From DASPJQ01 sp035299065 (GTDB lineage: Bacteria; Bacteroidota; Bacteroidia; Flavobacteriales_D; UBA2798), in NCBI GenBank assembly GCA_035299065.1, contig DATGXI010000050.1:1-13671 (forward strand): a DNA stretch of 13,671 nucleotides. Direction: 5' to 3'. Both the position numbers and the translations under genes were made by a program. This document shows, piece by piece, positions 1 through 6,276 of this stretch (positions within the stretch are counted from its first letter, which is position 1; each line of letters starts with the position of its first letter). The notes beneath the pieces were generated by a model. It did not search any database. It was not told the DNA's origin and saw only the letters and a program-made list of their open reading frames with translations.

Positions 1-128
1 AGGTTTTCCTGGGCTTCAATTACATTTTCTGTTGCGTCCTCAATTTTGTCATCCGATGATGAGCAAGAGTAGAGTGACAATCCTGCACTTAAACAAAGTG
101 CAGGAAGCAATAAGATTTTCTTTTTCAT
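1..128 (-). CDS. Lipoprotein, N-terminal fragment (runs off left edge)
   Basis: Only the first 42 codons are inside the window; the rest lies beyond base 1. The protein begins MKKKILLLPALCLSAG and continues to a lipobox LYSC, with the predicted acylated Cys at residue 22. A Ser/Asp-rich stretch (SSSDD) follows directly, and then an acidic, probably unstructured segment. This fits signal peptidase II processing and attachment to a membrane; Ser/Asp-rich residues after the Cys are common in exported Bacteroidota lipoproteins. The ATG lies 25 nt after the stop of the OmpA-family gene on the same strand, so the two are probably co-transcribed. Nothing visible allows a function to be assigned. Confidence 0.7.
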   Translation of the reverse strand, partial: MKKKILLLPALCLSAGLSLYSCSSSDDKIEDATENVIEAQEN

Positions 129-153
129 ATTTTTATTTACTTGTTTTTATATT

Positions 154-1245
154 TTATTCGCAGGCGGTTACTTCAACACGCCTGTTTATCATGCTGTTTT
201 CATTTGCAGTGTCAATTGGTTTGGTGCTACCAAATCCGCGTGTTTTTAAACGGGCAGCATCCACACCGTGGTCTGTCAAAAATGCTTTAACGGCCATTGC
301 ACGCTCTTCTGACAATTTTTGATTATAATCATCTGTTCCGGTCTTATCGGTATGTCCGTCAATATATATTGAAAGGAATGGATATGTTTTAAGGAAGTCT
401 GACAGCCTGGTTAATTCATCATATGATTCAGGCAATATCACTGCTTTATCCAATTCAAAATTCAACTCTTCCAGTTTTGCACATGTACCATACAGAATTG
501 TTACAAAATCTTCAGGCTTAACAGTTGGAGGTGTTGGCGTCATAGCAATATCATCAATGTAATAGTAAGCCTTGCGCGAATTGTTGGTGTTTTCAGGAAT
601 TACTTTGTCAATTACCATATAATCTTTAAAACATCCAAGGATCAGGTATTTTTCACCACCTTTTGCTATGTATGTTCCGCTAACAGTTTCCCAATCGGTG
701 TTTTTTGAAACAGCAGCCGTTACCAGGTGTGGCGTTATCGCCATGAATGAATTGTCTTTTATATCGGCTTTTTCCTGTGAAATATACACGCCCAAACCTG
801 AAACAGCGTATGCACTTTCTTCTGCAAGGCTGTTACGGAAACTTATGGTGTAGGATTTACCGGCTTCAAGTGGCGACTCCAGTTCCATTTGTAAATACTC
901 AGAGTATTGCTGGTAACCAGGGTAGGTTTCAAGCAAGCCCCATTCATCGCCATAAAATGCAATTATTCCCGCATAACTATCGCCATTTCCAGATGCAGTA
1001 TTTTGGGATCCCAGCCAGTTTTCAGGTACATCATAATCTTTGCCTTTATTATCACGGTCAAAAAAATCGATGGTTGTATTGTTTGCACTGGTCACTCCCG
1101 TTGCAGGATATTTCCATTTGCATTCAAAAAATCCCTTTTTTTCAGTTTCTTCAAACGAACCGTTGCGCACTAAATTTTGCGCATTGATTGTTGTTGCAAA
1201 GGCCAATAAGCCTATTATGCCCGCAACCTTTTTTGTTGTTTTCAT
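154..1245 (-). CDS. OmpA-family protein with N-terminal carbohydrate-binding-like domain
   Basis: This is a 363-aa exported protein. The ATG at 1245 was preferred over an in-frame GTG two codons upstream because it begins a clean signal peptide (MKTTKKVAGIIGLLAFATTINA) likely cut before Gln. Residues about 23-240 resemble the galactose-binding or CBM-like modules of Bacteroidota, opening with NLVRNGSFEE and closing with a YYYIDDIAM strand. Residues about 256-361 form an OmpA C-terminal domain: FELDKAVILPES, then GHTDKTGTDDYN, then LSEERAMAV, and the terminal NRRVEV. Asp300 and Arg315 fit the two residues that bind diaminopimelate of peptidoglycan in this family. It has no beta-barrel, so it is probably periplasmic or outer-membrane associated and tethers to the cell wall. 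The ligand of the N-terminal domain is unknown. Confidence 0.88.
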   Translation of the reverse strand: MKTTKKVAGIIGLLAFATTINAQNLVRNGSFEETEKKGFFECKWKYPATGVTSANNTTIDFFDRDNKGKDYDVPENWLGSQNTASGNGDSYAGIIAFYGDEWGLLETYPGYQQYSEYLQMELESPLEAGKSYTISFRNSLAEESAYAVSGLGVYISQEKADIKDNSFMAITPHLVTAAVSKNTDWETVSGTYIAKGGEKYLILGCFKDYMVIDKVIPENTNNSRKAYYYIDDIAMTPTPPTVKPEDFVTILYGTCAKLEELNFELDKAVILPESYDELTRLSDFLKTYPFLSIYIDGHTDKTGTDDYNQKLSEERAMAVKAFLTDHGVDAARLKTRGFGSTKPIDTANENSMINRRVEVTACE

Positions 1246-1288
1246 AATCACTATTTAGTAGTTTTAGTTTTTTGTTTTTATTTTGTTT

Positions 1289-1444
1289 TTAAATAGGGTC
1301 ATTTCCTCGAATTAATCGCAAAAGAATTGCTATTACTGCGATCACCAGTAAAATATGAATCAATCCTCCTGCATGATATCCAAGAAATCCCACAAGCCAT
1401 CCTATTACTAATATGACAGCGATGATATAAAGTATATTGCCCAT
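1289..1444 (-). CDS. lmo0937-type small membrane protein (51 aa)
   Basis: The start is placed at the ATG at 1444 (MGNILYIIAVILVIGWLVGF), not at the upstream in-frame ATG at 1510, because the added residues are polar and the family is about 50 aa long. Two hydrophobic helices (about residues 3-21 and 27-44) are separated by a GYHAGGLIH turn, and the protein ends in a basic LIRG tail. The Gly-rich turn followed by IHILLVIAVIAILLRLI is typical of the lmo0937/DUF5670 family of inner-membrane peptides, whose function is not established. Homologues often sit beside envelope or stress genes. The gene lies 43 nt upstream of the OmpA-family gene, with no terminator between, so both probably share the promoter proposed at 1518-1550. 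Confidence 0.8.
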   Translation of the reverse strand: MGNILYIIAVILVIGWLVGFLGYHAGGLIHILLVIAVIAILLRLIRGNDPI

Positions 1445-1517
1445 CTTTATGTTGTTTTTTATATAATTACTACTGTATTTTATACTATTCACATACAATA
1501 TTTTTTGCATATTAATA

Positions 1518-1550
1518 CAAAAAAATACCTACATAAATACACATACCAAT
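1518..1550 (-). promoter_or_regulatory. Candidate Bacteroidota-type promoter for the lmo0937/OmpA unit
   Basis: On the minus strand, ATTG (1550-1547) is followed after 19 nt by TATTTTTT (1527-1520). This matches the Bacteroidota sigma-ABfr pattern TTTG / about 19-21 nt / TAnnTTTG with one mismatch in each box. Transcription would begin near 1513, giving a leader of about 70 nt before the ATG at 1444. The position fits a new transcription unit downstream of the proposed terminator at 1668-1697. The region is A/T-rich, so a chance match is possible. Confidence 0.35.
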
Positions 1551-1552
1551 AC

Positions 1553-1578
1553 CAGGCCGCCTTTCAACAAGTGGCCTG
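1553..1578. repeat. GC-rich inverted repeat just upstream of the proposed promoter
   Basis: CAGGCC at 1553-1558 pairs with GGCCTG at 1573-1578. Inside, CTT pairs with AAG around a 5-nt loop, with a G-T wobble and one bulged base between. It stands out in an A/T-rich gap and ends 2 nt upstream of the proposed -33 box. No U-tract follows on either strand, so it is not a classical terminator. It could be a protein-binding dyad or the base of an RNA hairpin. Confidence 0.45.
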
Positions 1579-1667
1579 AAAAAGCATAACAAAACAATTG
1601 ATTACAGAGGAGAAATAAAGAATTTAAAGCGTATTATTTTTTATATGACGGTTGCTAAAATAACCAA

Positions 1668-1697
1668 AGGAATTCTCAATTTAGAAAATTGATTCCT
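1668..1697 (-). terminator. Hairpin after the Hpt gene, possible terminator
   Basis: On the minus strand AGGAAT and CAATTT pair with ATTCCT and AAATTG around a TCT loop, with a 3-nt AGA bulge on one side. The stem begins 17 nt after the Hpt stop codon. It is followed by TTGGTTATTTT, a weak and interrupted U-tract. Position and strand suit termination of the regulator-Hpt transcript, but the A/T-rich stem makes efficiency uncertain. Confidence 0.4.
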
Positions 1698-1714
1698 GAA
1701 AAAGAAAAATATGT

Positions 1715-2068
1715 TTACACGATTTTGAGCTCTTCTACTGCCCTTAACCAGATTTCGCGAACCAGGAAATAGAGCTCTTCAATGCGCGATAAATCGGTTT
1801 CAGCAATTGCCAAACGTTCTATTTCGACAACATCCCGTTTTATGAAACGATCAACACCAACATAAACCGTTATAGCTTTTAAAATATGTGCACCCCTGCG
1901 AATAGCATCATACTGCTGTGATTTAATGCCCCGTTCAACCTGCAACATGGCGGCAGCACTTTCTTCCATAAAAATGGTTACCATTTCCTTGACAAACCCG
2001 GGATTTCCATTTGAATGGGTGGTTAAAAATTCAAGGCTGCTTACGCGGTTTGTTGAATCAGGTATCAT
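1715..2068 (-). CDS. Single-domain Hpt (histidine phosphotransfer) protein
   Basis: This 117-aa soluble, helical protein fits an Hpt four-helix bundle. The phosphoacceptor motif is AHILKAITVYVG, with His61 and Lys64. A Gly ten residues after His61 matches the canonical HxLKGxxxxxG spacing; the usual Gly at +4 is Ala here. Such proteins relay phosphate between receiver domains of hybrid kinases and response regulators in the cytoplasm. There is no kinase or receiver domain in the same chain. The gene starts 5 nt after the LytTR regulator stop, which argues for co-transcription and for the regulator being one of its partners (inference). The kinase is not in the window. Confidence 0.82.
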   Translation of the reverse strand: MIPDSTNRVSSLEFLTTHSNGNPGFVKEMVTIFMEESAAAMLQVERGIKSQQYDAIRRGAHILKAITVYVGVDRFIKRDVVEIERLAIAETDLSRIEELYFLVREIWLRAVEELKIV

Positions 2069-2073
2069 GGCAA

Positions 2074-2766
2074 TTAAATTAAATTTAAACGCTTCAACAT
2101 TTCTTTTTTGAAATTTTCGCCAATGGGCAACATGTGCTTGCCGGCAATGGCGGTGTTTTCCTCAACACTATCAATATGATCAAGCGACACAATATATGAG
2201 CGGTGCAAACGGTAAAACTTACCTACCGGCAATTGCTCTTCCATGCCTTTTAATGTAATGTGTACCGCATAACGTTTTTCTTGAGTAAAAATATTTACAT
2301 AGTCGCCAAGTGCCTGAATATATATAATGTCTTTGATCTTTATTTTAGAGAGTATGGAATTGGAACGCACAAAAATAAAATCCTTGTCATTCATATCAAT
2401 GCTGTTGTCACGTGTAATAAACATTTCGCGCGCGCGTGAAATAGCTACCATGAACCGGCTTAGTTCAACAGGCTTCATTAAGTAGTCAACCACATTCAAT
2501 TCAAAGGCTTCAATGGCGTAATCCCTGTGTGCCGATATAAAAATGATTAAAGGTCGTTTCTCCAGGTTTTTAATGAGATCTATACCCGTCATTCCAGGCA
2601 TTTCCACATCAAGAAAAACAAGATCAACCTGCTCTCTTTGTAAATAATTAAATGCTTCAACGGGATCAGAACATTCGTGTTTTAAATTCAGGAAATCAAC
2701 CTGGGCAATAAGATTTTTAAGCGCGGTGCGCTCTAATTTAATATCATCAACAATTATGCAGTCCAT
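2074..2766 (-). CDS. LytTR-family response regulator
   Basis: This is a 230-aa two-domain response regulator. The receiver domain (about residues 1-115) has the acidic pair Asp7/Asp8, the phosphoacceptor Asp53 in LVFLDVEMPGMTG, Ser78 and Lys98 in LMKPVE, so it is complete. The LytTR DNA-binding domain (about 128-228) carries the family signature FYRLHRSYIV and an upstream GDYVNIF segment. LytTR proteins bind as pairs to imperfect 9-bp direct repeats in promoters. In Bacteroidota such regulators usually sit beside a LytS-type sensor kinase; here the neighbour is an Hpt protein. The repeats at 2786-2876 in its own upstream region could be autoregulatory sites. Confidence 0.93.
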   Translation of the reverse strand: MDCIIVDDIKLERTALKNLIAQVDFLNLKHECSDPVEAFNYLQREQVDLVFLDVEMPGMTGIDLIKNLEKRPLIIFISAHRDYAIEAFELNVVDYLMKPVELSRFMVAISRAREMFITRDNSIDMNDKDFIFVRSNSILSKIKIKDIIYIQALGDYVNIFTQEKRYAVHITLKGMEEQLPVGKFYRLHRSYIVSLDHIDSVEENTAIAGKHMLPIGENFKKEMLKRLNLI

Positions 2767-2785
2767 AGCTGGATCTTTTGGTTTT

Positions 2786-2876
2786 GGTTAAAATGCGTTC
2801 ATAAAAGTTCACAATTCATGCCACTAGATAAAGCAGCTGTAAATCAGCATGGGTAAAATGTAAAAGTTTACCAATT
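2786..2876. repeat. Imperfect direct repeat upstream of the LytTR regulator
   Basis: Copy 1 consists of GGTTAAAATG (2786-2795), six other bases, then TAAAAGTTCACAATT (2802-2816). Copy 2 is GGGTAAAATG (2851-2860) followed without a spacer by TAAAAGTTTACCAATT (2861-2876). The AAAGTTYAC core matches eight of nine positions of the described LytTR half-site pattern [TA][AC][CA]GTTN[AG][TG]. Copy 2 also contains GGTAAA and TTTACC as an inverted repeat (2852-2872). The block lies 20-110 nt upstream of the regulator ATG and also upstream of the divergent trmD. Autoregulation is an inference. Confidence 0.5.
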
Positions 2877-2995
2877 TGAAAATTCGTTGCAGATATGGGA
2901 AAAACTGAAACGCTTTACTGGCCCAACAATCCATAACCTTTTGATTTCCTTTCAAATACAGGTATTACAGAAATTGAGGTATATTTACCCCTCTC

Positions 2996-3673
2996 ATGCG
3001 CTTTGATATCATTACCATATTGCCTCAATTAATGGAGAGTCCGTTTAACGACAGCATTCTTAAACGCGCCATTGAAAAAGGTCACGTTGAAATTCATTTT
3101 CACAATCCACGTGATTATACCACTTACAAGCACAAACAGGTTGACGATTATCAATTTGGTGGTGGGGCCGGAATGGTATTAATGTGCGAACCGCTAAGCT
3201 TGATTATTGAAAAATTAAAAGCCGAACGCAGCTACGATCACGTTGTATACATGACCCCCGATGGAAACACATTGAACCAACGCATGGTCAATACATTTTC
3301 GTTAAAGAAAAACATACTTATCATTTGCGGCCATTATAAAGGAATTGACCAGCGCATTCGTGATTTGTATGTGACCGATGAAATCAGCATTGGCGATTAT
3401 GTTCTAAGCGGAGGTGAACTTGCTGCTGCCGTTTTTTGCGATGCCATTATCCGTTTAATACCTGGTGTATTGAATGACGAAACATCGGCCCTTACCGACA
3501 CTTTCCAGGACAATTTACTGGCACCGCCCGTATACACACGTCCTGATGAATTCAAAGGATTAAAAGTTCCTCCTGTTTTATTGGGAGGAAACCATGCTGA
3601 AATTGATAAGTGGAGAATGGAGCAATCATTGGAAAGAACAAAAGAACGCAGACCGGATTTATTGAAAGATTAA
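2996..3673 (+). CDS. trmD: tRNA (guanine-N1-)-methyltransferase TrmD
   Basis: This 225-aa SPOUT methyltransferase makes m1G37 in tRNAs with G at position 36, using S-adenosylmethionine, and so prevents +1 frameshifting. The start MRFDIITILPQL is the normal TrmD N-terminus. Family hallmarks are in order: GGGAGMV (about 55-61), MTPDG (86-90), the trefoil-knot segment IICGHYKGIDQRI (109-121), EISIGDYVLSGGELA (129-143), the catalytic Asp in LTDTF (168), YTRP (180-183) and PPVLLGGNHAEI. Length is close to the family norm and every key motif is intact. It is not next to rimM, rpsP or rplS, its usual partners in many bacteria. It is transcribed divergently from the LytTR regulator across a 229-nt gap. 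Confidence 0.97.
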   Translation: MRFDIITILPQLMESPFNDSILKRAIEKGHVEIHFHNPRDYTTYKHKQVDDYQFGGGAGMVLMCEPLSLIIEKLKAERSYDHVVYMTPDGNTLNQRMVNTFSLKKNILIICGHYKGIDQRIRDLYVTDEISIGDYVLSGGELAAAVFCDAIIRLIPGVLNDETSALTDTFQDNLLAPPVYTRPDEFKGLKVPPVLLGGNHAEIDKWRMEQSLERTKERRPDLLKD

Positions 3674-3762
3674 CATTGCCATGGCCACCATTTCACGGAT
3701 AAAATAGTATAAACATAAATTAAACCGGCAAAATCTGCGGAACCAAAGGCTGATAAAACAAA

Positions 3763-4209
3763 ATGAAATACTTATTGATCATATTAACTTTATTAACTAT
3801 TAATTCGTGTACCACAAATAAAAAAACTATGGAAAAGAAAATAATAACCTCAAAAAATGCTCCTGCGCCAATTGGCCCATACAGCCATGGTGTATTAATT
3901 GGCAATACACTTTACGTTTCGGGCCAGGTTGGAAAAGACCCAGTGACCGGTGAACTTATTTTAAGCGACATTAAAGCCGAAACGAAACGCGTTATGGAAA
4001 ACGTGAAAGGTATTTTGACAGAAGCAGGAATGGAATTCAAACACGTGGTAAAAACAACCATCTTCTTAACCAATCTTGATAATTTTGCATCGGTAAATGA
4101 AGTGTATGGTTCGTACTTTACGGGCGATTATCCCGCACGCGAAACGGTACAGGTTTCAAGGTTGCCGTTGAATGTGAATGTAGAGATCTCGGTAGTAGCG
4201 GTGAAATAA
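3763..4209 (+). CDS. RidA-family enamine/imine deaminase with lipoprotein signal
   Basis: The RidA (YjgF/YER057c/UK114) core runs from about residue 23 to 148. It shows the PIGPYSHGV motif with Tyr40, VSGQVG, FLTNLDNFASVN, YPARETVQVSRLP with Arg126, and Glu141; Tyr, Arg and Glu match the catalytic-pocket residues of E. coli RidA. Such trimeric enzymes hydrolyse reactive 2-aminoacrylate-type enamines to keto acids and ammonia. The longer start is chosen because the extra 22 residues form a lipoprotein signal, MKYLLIILTLLTINSC, with lipobox INSC (Cys16). The shorter start at 3829 (MEKKIITSKNAP) would give a normal cytosolic RidA of 126 aa, and both may be used. The next gene starts 7 nt downstream. 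Confidence 0.92.
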   Translation: MKYLLIILTLLTINSCTTNKKTMEKKIITSKNAPAPIGPYSHGVLIGNTLYVSGQVGKDPVTGELILSDIKAETKRVMENVKGILTEAGMEFKHVVKTTIFLTNLDNFASVNEVYGSYFTGDYPARETVQVSRLPLNVNVEISVVAVK

Positions 4210-4216
4210 ACTAAAC

Positions 4217-4918
4217 GTGACACCGGTACAAGCCATAAAATCATTTTGCGAAAAAACCTTTGAAGACGAGGATGGGGAAACTTATAAGCTGGAGTTAAAA
4301 ACAGGGCTGAGTGATGAAGAAATTGAAGATTATAAACGTTCTTTTCCGGGTAATTTCCTGCCTCCCGAAATAATCGATTTCTTAAAGTTCACGAGCGGAT
4401 TTTACTTTGGTTATTATGAGTTATATATCACGGTAGGCGCGGACTCGGGCTTTGAGGGCACTTTTCCAAGCTGCCTAGACATTATGGGCGATGAAGCCGG
4501 TAATTCTTGGGTAGTTGACATTGATTCAAATGGAAACTGGAGCCCTGTTTATTTTGTTTGTCATGATCCGGCTGTAATTATTAAGCAAGCTAGTCATCTT
4601 ACCGAATTTATATTACAATTCGAACAATCAGCTCAAGACCGCAAAAATCCATCAATTTTATCAATCGACCACGCGTTACTGAATAAGATCTATAATCAGG
4701 AACTGGTAAAAACGAAAAAGGAGAACGCCCCAATTGAATTTCAAGTTAATCGGTTACCTTCCGAATTTATGATTGCAAACCTGACCAATAAACCAAATAA
4801 CTCCGGTTTTCCATGGGGAAAAAGCGGACCAAATCCAATAATTGTACGCAAGGGCGATGAACCTGTTTGGGCAATCGGTAACAAAAAAAATTGGTTGCAA
4901 AAATTATTCGGAAAGTAG
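4217..4918 (+). CDS. SMI1/KNR4 (SUKH) family protein
   Basis: This 233-aa cytosolic protein has no signal peptide or membrane segment. Residues about 30-135 match the SUKH fold: LSDEEIEDYKRSFPGNFLPP, then DFLKFTSGFYFG, FPSCLDIMGDEAGNSWVVDI and the closing strand-helix VYFVCHDPAVIIKQASHLTEF. The remaining 100 residues are not recognised. They include RLPSEFMIANLTNKP and GFPWGKSGPNP and end in a basic KKNWLQKLFGK. SUKH proteins are widely used as immunity proteins against polymorphic toxins, but many are orphan genes; no toxin is adjacent here. Translation appears to start at GTG, 7 nt after the RidA stop, consistent with co-transcription. The stop is 1 nt from the end of the convergent lipoprotein gene. 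Confidence 0.82.
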   Translation: MTPVQAIKSFCEKTFEDEDGETYKLELKTGLSDEEIEDYKRSFPGNFLPPEIIDFLKFTSGFYFGYYELYITVGADSGFEGTFPSCLDIMGDEAGNSWVVDIDSNGNWSPVYFVCHDPAVIIKQASHLTEFILQFEQSAQDRKNPSILSIDHALLNKIYNQELVKTKKENAPIEFQVNRLPSEFMIANLTNKPNNSGFPWGKSGPNPIIVRKGDEPVWAIGNKKNWLQKLFGK

Positions 4919-4919
4919 A

Positions 4920-5381
4920 TTATTTCTTCATCTTCAAATAATACTCGTCATTATTGTGCCGCACACTAATCCACAAATCGTCTTTTTTTAAACGCTGTAT
5001 GTCCCATTTAAGCGTGTGGGTAGTATTTTTCACAAGAGCACTTAGTGATACGGCTCCTGGTGTTTCAGTGGTTGTTATTTCAAGTTGCAAACGATCGTCT
5101 GTAGCCCTCCAGTAATTTGTCGCCACCGTTCCGCATGATGGTTTAATAACATTTGTTTCACCTGCATTCAATTCAAATTCAACTTTAAGGTCGCTGCAAA
5201 AACTGGTTCTAAGTGCCTCCAATGAGTCGTTACCATTTACGGTAAACGACACAATTTCATAATTTCCGGAAATGCGCTCGTCTGTTCCGCTAAATCCACC
5301 CAGGCGCCCGCCTTCGGTGTATTTTTTACATCCGGTCAACATTCCAACCATCAATACGAATAGAGCAATTGTTTTACGCAT
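4920..5381 (-). CDS. Small lipocalin-like lipoprotein
   Basis: This is a 153-aa lipoprotein with the signal MRKTIALFVLMVGMLTGCKK, lipobox LTGC and acylated Cys18, followed by a Gly-rich linker (residues 21-39). The rest alternates predicted beta strands, opening with ISGNYEIVSFTVNGND, and later shows YWRATDDRLQLEI and LWISVRHNNDEYYLKMKK. This layout resembles the lipocalin-like domains common in Bacteroidota lipoproteins, which bind small hydrophobic ligands or act in envelope assembly. Cys62 and Cys83 could form a disulfide in the periplasm. It is the last gene of a run with pyrD and the HMG-CoA lyase, 26 nt after the lyase stop. The family assignment rests on overall pattern only. Confidence 0.72.
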   Translation of the reverse strand: MRKTIALFVLMVGMLTGCKKYTEGGRLGGFSGTDERISGNYEIVSFTVNGNDSLEALRTSFCSDLKVEFELNAGETNVIKPSCGTVATNYWRATDDRLQLEITTTETPGAVSLSALVKNTTHTLKWDIQRLKKDDLWISVRHNNDEYYLKMKK

Positions 5382-5407
5382 TTGTTTAACTGTTCAATTT
5401 CTAATTC

Positions 5408-6265
5408 TCAATGAAAGACCTTTGCAGATTCAACCAGGCTTTTATTAAATTCATTCATAAGCAAACCTGTCTCAATCTTATGCTTATCAAAATAGGTAAG
5501 CATTTTCTCCGTTGGCATGTTACCGGTTAAATCATCGGCCGCCATAGGGCATCCACCAAAACCTTTTATGGCTCCATCAAACCGCCTGCAACCCGAAGTA
5601 TACGCTGCGTGAATTTTCTCCTCCCAGGTATCAGGTGTAGTATGTAAGTGTGCGCCAAATTCAACTGATGGTATGGCTGGCACCAACGCATTGAACAAAT
5701 ACGAAATGTTTTCAGGATTGCTCACGCCTATTGTATCTGACAAAGCCAAGATGTTAATGCCTAACTTTGCGTTTAATTCATTGCACCATTTAATTACAAT
5801 GTCACTGTTCCATTCATCGCCATAGGGGTTTCCAAACGCCATTGAAATATACACTACCAATGTTTTCTTATTGCGCACACACAAATCCTGTATAGCACTT
5901 ACGCGTGACAATGATTCGGCAATACTTGCATTGGTATTTCGCTGCTGAAATGTTTCGCTTATTGAAAACGGGTAACCCAGGTATTCAATTTCCTGGAACT
6001 CGCAGGCATCCTGCGCTCCGCGTTCATTGGCTACAATTGCCAGCAATTTTGTTTTGGATGACTCCAGGTCCAGCTGGCTCAATACCTTTGCTGTATCGGC
6101 CATTTGCGGAATGGCCTTAGGGCTTACAAAACTTCCAAAATCAAGTGTATCAAAATTGCATTTTAACAGTTGATTGATGTAATTCACTTTTATTTCTGTT
6201 GGAATAAATTCCTTAATGCCTTGCATGGCATCGCGCGGACATTCTATTATTTTGACTCCTGACAT
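5408..6265 (-). CDS. Hydroxymethylglutaryl-CoA lyase
   Basis: This 285-aa TIM-barrel enzyme of the HMGL-like family cleaves HMG-CoA to acetyl-CoA and acetoacetate in leucine and ketone metabolism. The catalytic and metal residues are visible: ECPRDAMQG with Arg11 and Asp12 (human Arg41 and Asp42), the HLH pair His206 and His208, the signature GFGGCPMA with Cys239 (human Cys266), and Asn249 in LTGNM. The segment GSFVSPKAIPQMAD is also characteristic. The human Glu72 position is Asp42 here, a conservative change. The length is somewhat below the roughly 300 aa of bacterial homologues. It starts 11 nt after the pyrD stop, so the two are probably one transcript although the pathways are unrelated. 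Confidence 0.93.
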   Translation of the reverse strand: MSGVKIIECPRDAMQGIKEFIPTEIKVNYINQLLKCNFDTLDFGSFVSPKAIPQMADTAKVLSQLDLESSKTKLLAIVANERGAQDACEFQEIEYLGYPFSISETFQQRNTNASIAESLSRVSAIQDLCVRNKKTLVVYISMAFGNPYGDEWNSDIVIKWCNELNAKLGINILALSDTIGVSNPENISYLFNALVPAIPSVEFGAHLHTTPDTWEEKIHAAYTSGCRRFDGAIKGFGGCPMAADDLTGNMPTEKMLTYFDKHKIETGLLMNEFNKSLVESAKVFH

Positions 6266-6276
6266 CTTGATTTTTC

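Noticed and set aside
747..1187. 146-codon plus-strand frame inside the OmpA-family gene
   Set aside because: It lies antisense to a gene with a clear signal peptide and OmpA domain; the translation is rich in Cys, His and Gln with no recognisable domain, as expected of an antisense shadow.
154..1251. GTG start two codons upstream of the OmpA-family ATG
   Set aside because: The ATG at 1245 gives a standard signal peptide, and GTG adds only Met-Ile with no better ribosome-binding context.
1289..1510. Longer 73-aa start for the lmo0937-type peptide
   Set aside because: The extra 22 residues are polar and lie across the presumed leader; the ATG at 1444 gives the family length of about 50 aa.
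2931..2995. Promoter for trmD (TTTTG at 2939 and TATATTTA at 2980)
   Set aside because: Both boxes resemble the consensus, but 36 nt separate them against the usual 19-21.
4879..4908. GCAATC / GGTTGC hairpin near the SUKH stop, considered as a terminator
   Set aside because: The 6-bp stem includes a wobble pair, has a 16-nt loop and lies inside the coding sequence without a U-tract.
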